Positions 7,686 to 16,765 of a stretch of DNA of 64,000 nt are shown in pieces. Numbering within the stretch: position 1 is the first letter of the stretch; every line of letters begins with the position of its first letter. Made by a program: the position numbers and the translations under genes. The notes under the pieces are model-generated. The model had not been told where the DNA came from, made no database searches, and saw only the letters and a program-made list of their open reading frames with translations. The stretch comes from an uncultured Lachnospiraceae bacterium (GTDB lineage: Bacteria > Bacillota > Clostridia > Lachnospirales > Lachnospiraceae): contig CACYPS010000006.1 in NCBI GenBank assembly GCA_902776305.1, forward strand, positions 1 through 64,000, in the 5' to 3' direction.

Positions 7686-9470
7686 TCACATATGATCGGG
7701 AGCGCCAAATCCCAGAATATCAATACTCTTCTCGAGTACCCGCAGAGCCACCTCAAGCAGTTTGAGATAACTTGCTCTCCGCGCCTCATCCGGCTCGGAA
7801 AGGATCTTGGTCTCGTGATAGAATCGGTTGAAATCATTGGCAGTATCGTAAATATACGCACAAATCTTATGCGGTGCAAGCTCCTCGTACGCCTCACCGA
7901 TCGCAGATCCGAATCTGGTCAGATCCAGCATAAGACTTTTTTCGACTGCTGCCGCAGGTGCAAGAAGCTTCGCCTCATGCCAGTCGATCCCGTTCTCTGC
8001 GGCCTTCTCAAGGATGGACTTGATTCGGACGATCGTGTACAGAATATAAGGTCCGGTGTTGCCTTCAAAGGCAGTGAACTTGTCTGTATCAAAGACGTAA
8101 TCCTTGGCTGCCTGATTCGAGAGATCTCCGTATTTAATGGCGGAAAGGGATACGATCTCGGCTGTATTCTCAACATCCTCCGCTCGGACATTGCGATTTT
8201 CGCGGATCTTTCCGATCATCCCTTCGTTTATTTCATTGAGGAGTGTCTCAAGTCTCATGACGCCGCCGGCTCTTGTCTTGAAGGGCTTGCCGTCTCTTCC
8301 GTTCATAGTGCCGAATCCGACATGGACAAGTTCAGTGGACTCATCGACAAGTCCCGCTTTTCTTGCGGCACGGAAAACCTGAGTAAAATACAGCGACTGG
8401 CGCTTATCGACAACATAGATGATTTCATCCGGCGCATAAAGTTTCATACGCTCCATGATCGTGGCAAGATCTGTCGTATTGTAGAGAGACGCGCCGTCCG
8501 ATTTGAGGACCATACACGGCGGAATCGTCTTCTTGTCATCCGGCTCGGCTACATCGATGACCAGAGCTCCCTGATCGTAATGTGCCGTGCCTTCCGCCTT
8601 CATCTTTTCTACCATCGGAGCAATGTACGGCTGAACATCCGACTCGCCTTTCCAGAGCTCAAATGAAACATTCAGTCGCTCATAATTCTTCTTGAGATCC
8701 GCGACCGAAAGCTCCATGATTTTATTCCAAAGGGCTCTGTATCCCGGCTTTCCGATCTGAAGCTCATGAGTGGCCTCCATTGCCATTGCCTTATAAGCTT
8801 CATCTTCTTTCGATTTCTTGGATGCGAACGGATAAATCTCTTCCAGTTCGCTGATCGTGAAAGGTGCTTTCTCCGGGTATTTACTCATATCTTCCGGTGC
8901 ATCATCCGAAAAATAGATAAGCTCCGGTTCTCTCGCCTTAAGTTCCGTGATGATAAGGCCCATCTGAAGTCCCCAGTCACCGAGATGAACATCGCCGAGA
9001 ACCTCATTGCCTACGGCTCTGCAAAGCCGTTTGATACTCTCGCCTATTACCGCGCTGCGTAGATGACCTACGTGAAGCGGCTTGGCAACATTAGGTCCGC
9101 CATAATCGATCATGATCTTTTTCGGTGTTGAAACCTGCGGAATGGAAAGATATGCATCCTGCATCATCTCTTCCAGATATCCCGCAAGCAGCTCGCCCGT
9201 CACATTAATATTGATGAATCCCGGGCGGACGACTTCGGCCGTCAATATATTATTCACTCCCTCGATCTTCAGCAGATTGGAGAGCACATCATCGGCAATC
9301 ATGAACGGGGCCTTGTGATACTGCTTTGCGGCGGAAAGTGCTCCGTTACACTGAAATTCGCAGAGATCAGGACGGTCTGAAAGACGGACATATCCATATT
9401 TCTTATCATAACCGGCGAGAGCAAATGCCTCCTCAAGCTTTTCCGTCAATATATTCTGAATTTTCTGCAT
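7686..9470 (-). CDS. argS: Arginyl-tRNA synthetase
   Basis: Charges tRNA-Arg; class I synthetase of 594 residues, usual length. The HIGH-type motif is HVGHLRSA (about 137-144) after the conserved YGGPNVAKPLHVGH region; the KMSK-equivalent region is GKPFKTRAGGV; the anticodon-binding domain ends in the family-typical LEKSIDILGFGAPDHM. The N-terminal Arg-tRNA domain that reads the D-loop is present. The ATG at 9470 lies 5 bp after the preceding gene's stop, with AGAGG overlapping that stop, so argS is probably translated from an mRNA shared with the exopolysaccharide-control genes. A tRNA-Arg(CCG) gene lies 12 kb away in the same window. Confidence 0.97.
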   Translation of the reverse strand: MQKIQNILTEKLEEAFALAGYDKKYGYVRLSDRPDLCEFQCNGALSAAKQYHKAPFMIADDVLSNLLKIEGVNNILTAEVVRPGFININVTGELLAGYLEEMMQDAYLSIPQVSTPKKIMIDYGGPNVAKPLHVGHLRSAVIGESIKRLCRAVGNEVLGDVHLGDWGLQMGLIITELKAREPELIYFSDDAPEDMSKYPEKAPFTISELEEIYPFASKKSKEDEAYKAMAMEATHELQIGKPGYRALWNKIMELSVADLKKNYERLNVSFELWKGESDVQPYIAPMVEKMKAEGTAHYDQGALVIDVAEPDDKKTIPPCMVLKSDGASLYNTTDLATIMERMKLYAPDEIIYVVDKRQSLYFTQVFRAARKAGLVDESTELVHVGFGTMNGRDGKPFKTRAGGVMRLETLLNEINEGMIGKIRENRNVRAEDVENTAEIVSLSAIKYGDLSNQAAKDYVFDTDKFTAFEGNTGPYILYTIVRIKSILEKAAENGIDWHEAKLLAPAAAVEKSLMLDLTRFGSAIGEAYEELAPHKICAYIYDTANDFNRFYHETKILSEPDEARRASYLKLLEVALRVLEKSIDILGFGAPDHM

Positions 9471-9475
9471 ATGCT

Positions 9476-10201
9476 TTAACCTCTGTACAAAATAAATGTT
9501 TCTCTGTTACTGCTGTTCCCGTCGCTGTCCGTAACATAAATCGTGAGCGGATACGTACCCGCACGGTTGGTGCTGTAATCACCCTCAATCGTTATGTTCC
9601 GGAAAAGCTCATCCTGTGAGTCTTTATCATCCGTGACAGATGCGATATAAGCAGAATAATTAAAAGAATCGGAAGATGATATCATATCCGACCCCGAGTT
9701 AAGGACGAGGACCGGCGCTTCGGCTTTGCTGCGCTCTCCGTCTTCATCCGATCCTGCAAGAGACTCCAGTGCCTCCTCATCGAGAGCGCCTTCTCCGAGG
9801 GCAGCATTTTCGTCCGCAAGGGTCATATCTTCCATGCTGTCAGTCACGCTCTCATCTGTTGATTCATCAGACAGCGGTGTGTAATCCACGATCTGAGTTG
9901 CGGTTGCAATATTCTTTCGCGCATCAATGACCGTGTAAGTAACTCTTGCTCTTGTCTTATTATCGATCGGGGTAATCTGGTTTACACGAATTTCCGAAGT
10001 CAGGTCGCCGTCATGAGAGTCGAAGGCGGTGACATTTGAAAGAAGAATCGAAACGTCTTCCCCTTCCCTGTATGGCGCCGGTTCACCTGTAAATGTGATC
10101 TCAGGTCGTGTCCGGTCGACATCTTTCAAAAAATACCAGGCAGCTCCGATTAAGGCAACTGTCAGAAGAAACAAAACAACTGTCATTCCCCTCTTTGACA
10201 T
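9476..10201 (-). CDS. Membrane-anchored protein with DUF5011/Ig-like repeats
   Basis: 241 residues: a transmembrane anchor at about 7-25 (VVLFLLTVALIGAAWYFL) and two extracytoplasmic beta modules of the bacterial Ig-like type, about 32-105 (DSHDGDLTSEIRV, a pattern typical of DUF5011 domains) and about 165-241 (NRAGTYPLTIYVTDSDGNSS). The modules are joined by an acidic linker. It starts 1 bp after the BY-kinase stop, so it belongs to that operon. Such domains usually mediate binding at the cell surface; the ligand is unknown. A regulatory or structural partner of the polysaccharide machinery is plausible but unproven. Confidence 0.75.
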   Translation of the reverse strand: MSKRGMTVVLFLLTVALIGAAWYFLKDVDRTRPEITFTGEPAPYREGEDVSILLSNVTAFDSHDGDLTSEIRVNQITPIDNKTRARVTYTVIDARKNIATATQIVDYTPLSDESTDESVTDSMEDMTLADENAALGEGALDEEALESLAGSDEDGERSKAEAPVLVLNSGSDMISSSDSFNYSAYIASVTDDKDSQDELFRNITIEGDYSTNRAGTYPLTIYVTDSDGNSSNRETFILYRG

Positions 10202-10202
10202 C

Positions 10203-10904
10203 TCACTTGCTTCCCTTTCTGCCGTAATACTTGCCGTAGTACTTTCCGTAATACTTGCCGTAATAGCCGCTGGTCTCCATATCGACCTTATTCAGGATAC
10301 ATCCGAGTATTCTGCACTCAGATTTTTCAAGCTGTGCTTTAACACTCTGAGCAAATTTATAACTGATCTCTCCTGATTCCACAACAAGAGCTACACCGTC
10401 ACACTGCCTTGCAACAATGGCCGCATCAATCACGGAACCGAGAGGCGGTGTGTCAATCAGAACATAATCATAATTATTCCGCATAGCTTCAAGCAGTGCA
10501 GCAAAACGTTTTCCGCCGAGCAGCTCTGCCGGGTTCGGTGTTTCCGGACCGGAGAATATCATCTGCATCGTGGGGTAATCTGTCTGACACATGCATTCTG
10601 CCAGCGTTCCCTGCCCTGTCAGAAAATGGCTCAGTCCCTTCAGATCATCCCCTTGCACATCATATCGGCCTAACATGACCGAGTTTCGCAGGTCGCCGTC
10701 GATAAGGACTACTTTTTTTCCGGCCTCTGCCATGGACATGGCAAGCCTTGCTACAATGGAGGATTTACCCTCGTTCGGAAGGCAGCTGGTAATGCAGATC
10801 GTCTGAATATTTTCTCCGCTGAATTCAATGTTCGTGCGGAGCATTTTTATTGATTCGTCGAGCTGAAAATTCTTTCCGATATCTTTAAACTGGACAAACG
10901 GCAT
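10203..10904 (-). CDS. Bacterial tyrosine kinase (CpsD/CapB/EpsB family)
   Basis: Cytoplasmic BY-kinase that autophosphorylates a C-terminal tyrosine cluster and controls exopolysaccharide chain length and export with a CpsC-type activator. The 233-residue protein shows Walker A PNEGKSS (Lys47), Walker A' VVLIDGDLR, and Walker B VLIDTPPLG. The tail SGYYGKYYGKYYGKYYGR holds eight tyrosines in a nearly perfect four-residue repeat (GKYY). The activator is encoded immediately upstream (10907-11653), the normal arrangement in Firmicutes where the Wzc halves are separate proteins. No glycosyltransferase or flippase genes lie nearby. Confidence 0.93.
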   Translation of the reverse strand: MPFVQFKDIGKNFQLDESIKMLRTNIEFSGENIQTICITSCLPNEGKSSIVARLAMSMAEAGKKVVLIDGDLRNSVMLGRYDVQGDDLKGLSHFLTGQGTLAECMCQTDYPTMQMIFSGPETPNPAELLGGKRFAALLEAMRNNYDYVLIDTPPLGSVIDAAIVARQCDGVALVVESGEISYKFAQSVKAQLEKSECRILGCILNKVDMETSGYYGKYYGKYYGKYYGRKGSK

Positions 10905-10906
10905 AC

Positions 10907-11653
10907 TTATCTCCTTTTAGCTGCACTCATTTTTCTCTTGCGACCTTTATCTCCGTTCACATTCTGCTCTTTCGGTATAACGCCGAGAACCGAGAGATTA
11001 AGATATTTTTCGATGTCCTCAGATGTCTTGATCGTATCGTTGAACATATAATTCAGGACGATGCCGATCATCGCGATCAACGCGCCGACAATAAATCCGA
11101 GCATAGTGTCCCGCATGGTGCTCGGACTCGACTTGGAGGTTGGCATACTCGCCTCCTCAACTGTATTAACGGCTTCGATATCCATGATCTCGGTGATTTG
11201 CTCAGCTGCGGCAATACGAACAGCATCCGCTATCGCCTGTGCCTGATACGGGTCCATATCTTCGACCCTGATCACGATGAAACGCGTATCGGACGGATTG
11301 GAAACGGATATCTCGCTCTCAAGCTGTCTCGTCGTCATGTCCAGTCCGAGATCGGTGATGACGTTCTCAAGAACCGGGCGGCAGGTAACCAGCTGAAGAA
11401 TATCCTGCGTCAGATACGTGGATGTATTCAGGTCCTGCGTATTGATTATTCCGGAATTCTGATCCGTCCTGTTAAGGATGAAAACTCTTGTCTCGGAAGT
11501 GTACTGCGGCGTGACTAACAACGACGTGAACAGGAAAACGGCGATTCCGACAACGGCAGCTGCGAGGACTATAATCAGAGCATGTGACCATAATTCTGCA
11601 AAGACTTCCCTGAGATCTATTTCTATCTCTTTGGACTGCTGATTCTCTTCCAT
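10907..11653 (-). CDS. Wzz/CpsC-type polysaccharide co-polymerase (BY-kinase activator)
   Basis: 248 residues with two transmembrane helices (about 28-50 and 184-205) flanking an extracytoplasmic region, and a short cytoplasmic basic tail, as in CapA/CpsC/EpsA activators. The N-terminal ...EIDLREVFAELWSHALII... and the loop region TPQYTSETRVFILNR are characteristic of Wzz proteins, as is the SKSSPST motif before helix two. The stop is 2 bp from the BY-kinase start, so the pair is co-translated. AAGGAG precedes the ATG. Its likely job is to bind and activate the adjacent tyrosine kinase. Confidence 0.88.
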   Translation of the reverse strand: MEENQQSKEIEIDLREVFAELWSHALIIVLAAAVVGIAVFLFTSLLVTPQYTSETRVFILNRTDQNSGIINTQDLNTSTYLTQDILQLVTCRPVLENVITDLGLDMTTRQLESEISVSNPSDTRFIVIRVEDMDPYQAQAIADAVRIAAAEQITEIMDIEAVNTVEEASMPTSKSSPSTMRDTMLGFIVGALIAMIGIVLNYMFNDTIKTSEDIEKYLNLSVLGVIPKEQNVNGDKGRKRKMSAAKRR

Positions 11654-11717
11654 GTGTATCTCCTTGATTCAGATAGTGATGTGTTCTAACGAGCCTGCAA
11701 ACCCGCTCATGCACGCG

Positions 11718-13550
11718 TCATTCTCCCTGCTGTGCAAAGAACTGAGCAACAGCCGGAAGTACCTGTGCATTCTGATTCCAGATCGTATCCCACTGGTCGA
11801 TGTATATCGGACATTCTCCGACACCTGTCTCAATTGTTATTGAAGGAATGGAACATTCAAGAATAAAGTAATCGCTGCAGCCCGCTGTCTCCTGATTGCT
11901 GGAGACAGTAGATTCCTTCGTATATCCGGTAATGCCGCTTACAAGATCCGCAAGCTGTTCATCCACCACGTGCAGATCTCCCAGTGAGCCGTAATCCCAG
12001 TAAACAAGTTCGCCTTCAGAATGGTATGCGATCTGTCCGACGCAGTTGATCGCATCTTTCAGGGCAACGAGAGCTTTCGTCTCCGCCTCGGATGCCGCAG
12101 ATTCTCCCTTGTATCTGCTGCAGGAAGGCTGTGTCGTTCCGATAGTCGTCTCCCATCCACAGTCAAAGTTCCTGTTCAGATCCACACATCTCGCATTGGC
12201 TTTCCATCTCCGATAATATGCCAAAATATCGGGATCGCCCTTTCCGAGAAGGATGTCGTTCTGCCAGCATTCGTAAAGCCCGTTTCGAATCGTCTCGTTT
12301 CCGATTGCGTCGAAGCCGTATAGCGCTATCATCACGCCATCCGGATTCATCATAGGTATAAGATGCAGCCTTACATTCTGGAGAATATCCGAATACGCCA
12401 CTCCGTTGTACTGTGTACCGTTATTCATTCCCTTGAGCAGTTCCTCGATCTGCTTCATCCCGAGAAGTGAGTTCACGTATTCACGGGCATGCATCGAATA
12501 CTGGATAATGACATCTTTCTGAGCGTCCGGATTTCCTATGACAACATCAAGCAGATCCCGCCCGTCCGCCGTGTAACCGAACCGCAGGATCGACACGGAA
12601 TCAGGGTATCTCTCGCGAAGCAGATACAAATCGCGCTTCATCATATCATGCGAGTAGAACGTATCGTTCGTAGGTACAATGTCACCCTCCGGAGCGACAT
12701 CCGTCTCGGACGGTACGTATTCCCAGTCCTCAAAAAGAGTCGTAAGCTGTTCCGAGCTGTCAATGCTTACAACACTTGAGGTCGGAGCAACTGTAACGTT
12801 AGCTGTCGTCGTCTCCCCTGTATCGGTCTGACCTGAGCTGTGAGGACTGGTAACGATACCGTTATATGTAGTCTCCGTTGTATCTGTCTCCGGCTTTGCA
12901 CTGCCGTGTGATCTCACAGTGTGGATGATAGTTCTGACCACAAGGAACAGAATGAGAACACCGGCAAGGACCGAAACAATCCTGATAATCTTCGCACGCC
13001 TTGCCTTCTCCTCACGAGCCCTGCGCTCTGCGGCATTTGACCGTCTGCTCCTGCGCTCACGGCTTTCCCGTTCCTGCCTTATACTGTCTTCAGCCTCGAG
13101 TCGGGCCGTTTCTTCGAGGAACGCATCCCAGTCTGTCACTCTACCGGCACTGTCGACGCTCCTTCGATTAGCCGATCCTTTTTTCCTTCCGGAAGTCCGT
13201 CTCCCTGTCTCGGCACGGTCAGCATCGGCATGCCTTCTGCTTCCGCTGCCTTTTTCAGACACAGAAACATTCCGGACGCTTCTTTCCGGATCTGATGACT
13301 TCTTTTTTCGTTTTTTCTCGGTCTGCTCGGCTCCGCTGCCTCGTTTAGTTTTTCTGACCGTATTTCCGGAGCTTTCCTCCCTGCTTTTTCCTCTACTGTC
13401 AGACTTAGCGCGTCCTTTCTTTTTCGGACTCTCATTGCCTTCTTCGCTACGGCGCTTGCGCCTCCGCTCCCGCGAGGTATCCTGTGCGCCGTCGAGTGCT
13501 TCCGAGCGTTCAAGTTCTTCGAGATACTTGAATCTTATTTCTTCACTCAT
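11718..13550 (-). CDS. M14-family zinc carboxypeptidase with long basic cytoplasmic N-terminus
   Basis: 610 residues. Residues 1-190 are extremely basic and low-complexity (runs of Arg, Lys, Ser), followed by a transmembrane helix (about 194-212) and a Thr/Ser-rich spacer. The C-terminal 330 residues are an M14 peptidase: zinc ligands in MHAREYVN (HxRE) and AYHSEGE, substrate motifs NPDGVM and DLNRNFDCGW, and the catalytic Glu in ITIETGVG. The catalytic domain would be outside the membrane, so peptidoglycan stem peptides or surface proteins are possible substrates (some M14 members are gamma-D-Glu-mDAP peptidases). It precedes the Wzz-like gene by 64 bp. The ribosome-binding site is weak. Confidence 0.88.
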   Translation of the reverse strand: MSEEIRFKYLEELERSEALDGAQDTSRERRRKRRSEEGNESPKKKGRAKSDSRGKSREESSGNTVRKTKRGSGAEQTEKKRKKKSSDPERSVRNVSVSEKGSGSRRHADADRAETGRRTSGRKKGSANRRSVDSAGRVTDWDAFLEETARLEAEDSIRQERESRERRSRRSNAAERRAREEKARRAKIIRIVSVLAGVLILFLVVRTIIHTVRSHGSAKPETDTTETTYNGIVTSPHSSGQTDTGETTTANVTVAPTSSVVSIDSSEQLTTLFEDWEYVPSETDVAPEGDIVPTNDTFYSHDMMKRDLYLLRERYPDSVSILRFGYTADGRDLLDVVIGNPDAQKDVIIQYSMHAREYVNSLLGMKQIEELLKGMNNGTQYNGVAYSDILQNVRLHLIPMMNPDGVMIALYGFDAIGNETIRNGLYECWQNDILLGKGDPDILAYYRRWKANARCVDLNRNFDCGWETTIGTTQPSCSRYKGESAASEAETKALVALKDAINCVGQIAYHSEGELVYWDYGSLGDLHVVDEQLADLVSGITGYTKESTVSSNQETAGCSDYFILECSIPSITIETGVGECPIYIDQWDTIWNQNAQVLPAVAQFFAQQGE

Positions 13551-13612
13551 TGATTACTTCTACTTTTCTTAAATTTTCCTGCACATCTTATATTTTTGTT
13601 ATAGACTGCACT

Positions 13613-13641
13613 ATTATATCTTACTTGACGGAAAATGAAAA
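13613..13641 (-). promoter_or_regulatory. Promoter upstream of the M14 peptidase operon
   Basis: Minus strand TTTTCA (complement of 13636-13641), 17-nt spacer, TATAAT (complement of 13613-13618), ending 63 bp before the M14 start. The -10 is perfect, the -35 is weak. It would serve M14-wzz-BY kinase-DUF5011-argS. Confidence 0.55.
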
Positions 13642-13713
13642 CCCCCCAAGTATTTCAGTTCTGTACTATTAACAGCCTGTTTACAGATGGCCTTTCACAT
13701 AACCGGCACGAAT

Positions 13714-14682
13714 TTATGCTTTTCCGCGGTTTTTCCGTGCATAGTTATCCGGAATTTCTTCTCCCCATGGCGTTCCGCCCAGATCGTAAGGAGTCGACTG
13801 ATATACATAGTAGTTCAACCAGTTGGTATAGAGATTATTGGCATGTGCTCTCCATACGAGAGGCGGTGTTGCCGTCGGATCATCATTCGGAAAATAATTC
13901 TCGGGGATTGCTGTATCAAGCCCTCTTAAATGATCGCGCTCATACTCTTTCTTGAGCTGCGTGCGTCCGTACTCGGGATGACCTGTGACAAAGATTTTCC
14001 TGCCGTTCTCCGCCATACACAGAAAAACGCCGGCCTCATCCGATCTTGCGAGAATAGTCAGATCCGGGCATTTCTCGATATCTTCCGTCGGAACATCGGT
14101 GTATCTGGAGTGCGGCATCAGGAACTGATCATCGAATCCTCTTACGAGCGGAACTTTGCGGTTGTAAACCTTGTGCAGGAAAAGACCGAACTTCTTGCGT
14201 TCAAGAAGGACTTTCTCAAGGCCGTAGTAATAATACATCGCAGCCTGCGCGCCCCAGCACAGATAGATCGTGGAAGTTACATGTGTGTTGATCCATGCAA
14301 ATATTCGGCAGATCTCATCCCAGTAATCGACATCCTCGAATTCATAAAGCTCGACCGGAGCGCCTGTAACGATCATTCCGTCGAAATTCAAATGACGGAT
14401 CTCATCAAATGTCACATAGAAAGTATCCAGATGACTCCTTGATGTATGTGTAGAGTCATGAGATTTCATGCACATAAACGTACAGTCAATCTGAAGCGGC
14501 GTATTGGAAAGCTCTCTCAGGATCTGCAGTTCCGTTGCTTCTTTAAGAGGCATCAGGTTCAGAATCAGGATCTTTATAGGACGAATATCCTGATGAATCG
14601 CACGATTCTCGTCCATCACGAAAATGTTTTCCTTTTCCAATATGGATCGTACCGGCAAGTCATTCGGAACTTTGATAGGCAT
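13714..14682 (-). CDS. metA: Homoserine O-acetyltransferase (MetA family)
   Basis: Activates L-homoserine in methionine synthesis. The 322-residue protein aligns with MetA throughout (PVRSILEKENIFVMDENRA, catalytic Cys142 in YLCWGAQA, His235 and Glu237 in GHPEYG). Residue 111 is Glu (TGAPVE), which in the studied Bacillus cereus enzyme selects acetyl-CoA, whereas Gly there selects succinyl-CoA; I therefore call it an acetyltransferase although the family is often annotated as succinyltransferase. It lies 17 bp after ligA with AAGGAGG before the ATG. No met operon partner or S-box is seen, so regulation by methionine is not evident. Confidence 0.92.
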   Translation of the reverse strand: MPIKVPNDLPVRSILEKENIFVMDENRAIHQDIRPIKILILNLMPLKEATELQILRELSNTPLQIDCTFMCMKSHDSTHTSRSHLDTFYVTFDEIRHLNFDGMIVTGAPVELYEFEDVDYWDEICRIFAWINTHVTSTIYLCWGAQAAMYYYYGLEKVLLERKKFGLFLHKVYNRKVPLVRGFDDQFLMPHSRYTDVPTEDIEKCPDLTILARSDEAGVFLCMAENGRKIFVTGHPEYGRTQLKKEYERDHLRGLDTAIPENYFPNDDPTATPPLVWRAHANNLYTNWLNYYVYQSTPYDLGGTPWGEEIPDNYARKNRGKA

Positions 14683-14699
14683 AGCTCATTACCTCCTTT

Positions 14700-16754
14700 T
14701 CATTCTGTCTCATCTGTCTGCTCTGTACTCTGCGGTGCCTGCAGGCTCTTAAGGAATTCATCTTCCGTTATGATCGGTATTCCCAGGCTTCTCGCCTTCT
14801 TATTCTTGGAAGACTGAGATGTCGGGTCGTTGTTGATGAGCGCATAGGTCTTTTTCGAGACACTGCCTGCGCATTTTCCTCCGCGCTGCTCAATATATGC
14901 AACTAATTCGTTTCTGTTCTTAAAATGTGTCACATCGCCGGTCACAGCGTATGTTCTTCCCGCCAGTTCGCTGCTCTGCTCACCCGAATCAGACTCCAGC
15001 TGCAGTCCTGCCTCGCCAAGCCGTGCAATCAGGATCCTGTTCTCCTCAGCGCCGAAAAATTCGAGGATCGAGTCAGCCATTATACCGCCGACATCCGGCA
15101 CTGCAAGCAATTCATCTCGTGTCGCATGCATAAGCTTTTCAAACGATCCGAACGTATTCATGATCGTCCTTGCGGAGACATTCCCCACATTGTCGATCGC
15201 GAGTCCGGCCAGAAGCCTCCACGGTTCATTCTGCTTGGACTTTTCAATAGCTTCGAGGAGCTTATCTGTACTCTTTTCGAGACCGATCAGTTTCTTCGCA
15301 AGCATGACATCGCGATGTTCTTTTAGTGTATAGATATCTCCGATATCATGGAGAAGGCCTTCTCGAACGAGCGTGAGAACATTTTCCTGACCGAAACCTT
15401 TGATATCCATCGCGTTCCTGCCCACAAAATGAATGAGATGCCTCTCGAGCTGAGCGGGACAATTCGGATTTATACACTTCTTGTCGGCCATGCCCTGGAT
15501 CTGTATAATCGGACCTCCGCAGACCGGACATGTATCCGGCAGCCGGAAATCCGTGACGCCTTCCGGCCTTTTTTCCGGCACCGAACACCGGATTTTGGGA
15601 ATGATCTCGCCGGACTTATATACTATAACCGTGTCGCCGATACCGATATGAAGCGTATTTATGAAATCCTGATTGTGCAGTGTGGCTCTCGAGACTGTTG
15701 TACCGCAGAGCCTGATCGGATCGAAAACCGCTGTCGGGTTGACACGGCCTGTCATTCCGATTGAAATCTCAACATCTCTTATGATTGTTTCCTTCTCTTC
15801 GGGAGGATATTTATAGGCAATGTGTCCTGCACTGTATTTGGATCCGGTAGGAAAATCGGCTCTGTATGCAGTCTGGTCTATCTTGACGACAGCGCCGTCA
15901 ATATCATACGGCAGGTTTCCGCGCATCTCACCGATCTCATCGATGGCCCGAATAATTTCCTCGTTCGTATTACAGAGAACGCGGGGCACGGTCTTTACGC
16001 CTGCCTCATCGAGGCGAAGAAGACCGCAATGGTGAGAGCGGGTGAATTCATTTGCCCCTTCCTGAACATTAAATACGAAAAACGAAAGCCCCCGCTCCCT
16101 TGTCATCTCGGGATCGAGCTGCCTGAGGGTTCCCGCAGCGCAGTTCCGCGGGTTGGCAAATGTCTTTTTGCCCGCAATCTCCTGCATTCTGTTGACGCGG
16201 TCAAAATCCTCATGCTTCATGTAGACCTCGCCTCTGATCTCGAGATATCCCGCGATTCCCGGAAGCGAATCCATGACATCGGGAATGACGCGCGCATTAA
16301 GCGTGACATCCTCGCCGATGAACCCGTCCCCCCGGGTCTCGGCGAGTGACAGAATCCCGTTCTCATAACGCAGCGTCATCGAGAGTCCGTCGATCTTATG
16401 CTCTACACAGAATTTTGCATCCGGGTGCATGGCGCGTACATCATCTGCCCAGGCAGTGACTTCGCTCTTATCAAACACATCCTGAATGGACAGCATGGGA
16501 ATATTGTGAGTCACCGTCACGCCTGCTTCACGCTTTACCGGTGCTCCGACAGTCTGTGTCGGTGATGACATATTTACAAGAGAAGGGGTATCCTTCTCCA
16601 TTTTCTTGATCTGCAGCATGAGCATGTCATACTCATAATCCGTAACGAGAGGCTCACCCGCCTCATACGCCTCATTATATTTTTTTACTTTGTCAGTAAG
16701 TTCTCTGTACTTTGCCGGAATCTCCTCCTGCATGGAACTTTTCTCTCCTGTCAT
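14700..16754 (-). CDS. ligA: NAD-dependent DNA ligase LigA
   Basis: Seals nicks during replication and repair using NAD. 684 residues, standard length, with the adenylation lysine in CVEHKIDGLS, OB-fold region, a four-cysteine zinc finger (CPVCGG...CINPNC), helix-hairpin-helix repeats, and a C-terminal BRCT domain (about 605-670) starting LAGRTYAVTGDVTHF. Two starts are possible: ATG at 16754 after AAGGGAG, or ATG seven codons later after AGGAG; the first is used. The gene lies 11 bp after the rluF-like gene and 17 bp before metA, so all three probably share the promoter at 17609-17637. Confidence 0.96.
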   Translation of the reverse strand: MTGEKSSMQEEIPAKYRELTDKVKKYNEAYEAGEPLVTDYEYDMLMLQIKKMEKDTPSLVNMSSPTQTVGAPVKREAGVTVTHNIPMLSIQDVFDKSEVTAWADDVRAMHPDAKFCVEHKIDGLSMTLRYENGILSLAETRGDGFIGEDVTLNARVIPDVMDSLPGIAGYLEIRGEVYMKHEDFDRVNRMQEIAGKKTFANPRNCAAGTLRQLDPEMTRERGLSFFVFNVQEGANEFTRSHHCGLLRLDEAGVKTVPRVLCNTNEEIIRAIDEIGEMRGNLPYDIDGAVVKIDQTAYRADFPTGSKYSAGHIAYKYPPEEKETIIRDVEISIGMTGRVNPTAVFDPIRLCGTTVSRATLHNQDFINTLHIGIGDTVIVYKSGEIIPKIRCSVPEKRPEGVTDFRLPDTCPVCGGPIIQIQGMADKKCINPNCPAQLERHLIHFVGRNAMDIKGFGQENVLTLVREGLLHDIGDIYTLKEHRDVMLAKKLIGLEKSTDKLLEAIEKSKQNEPWRLLAGLAIDNVGNVSARTIMNTFGSFEKLMHATRDELLAVPDVGGIMADSILEFFGAEENRILIARLGEAGLQLESDSGEQSSELAGRTYAVTGDVTHFKNRNELVAYIEQRGGKCAGSVSKKTYALINNDPTSQSSKNKKARSLGIPIITEDEFLKSLQAPQSTEQTDETE

Positions 16755-16765
16755 ATCGGACTCCC

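Noticed and set aside
7671-8666. Plus-strand frame of 331 codons opposite argS
   Set aside because: Fully antisense to argS, no start signals, no recognisable motif.
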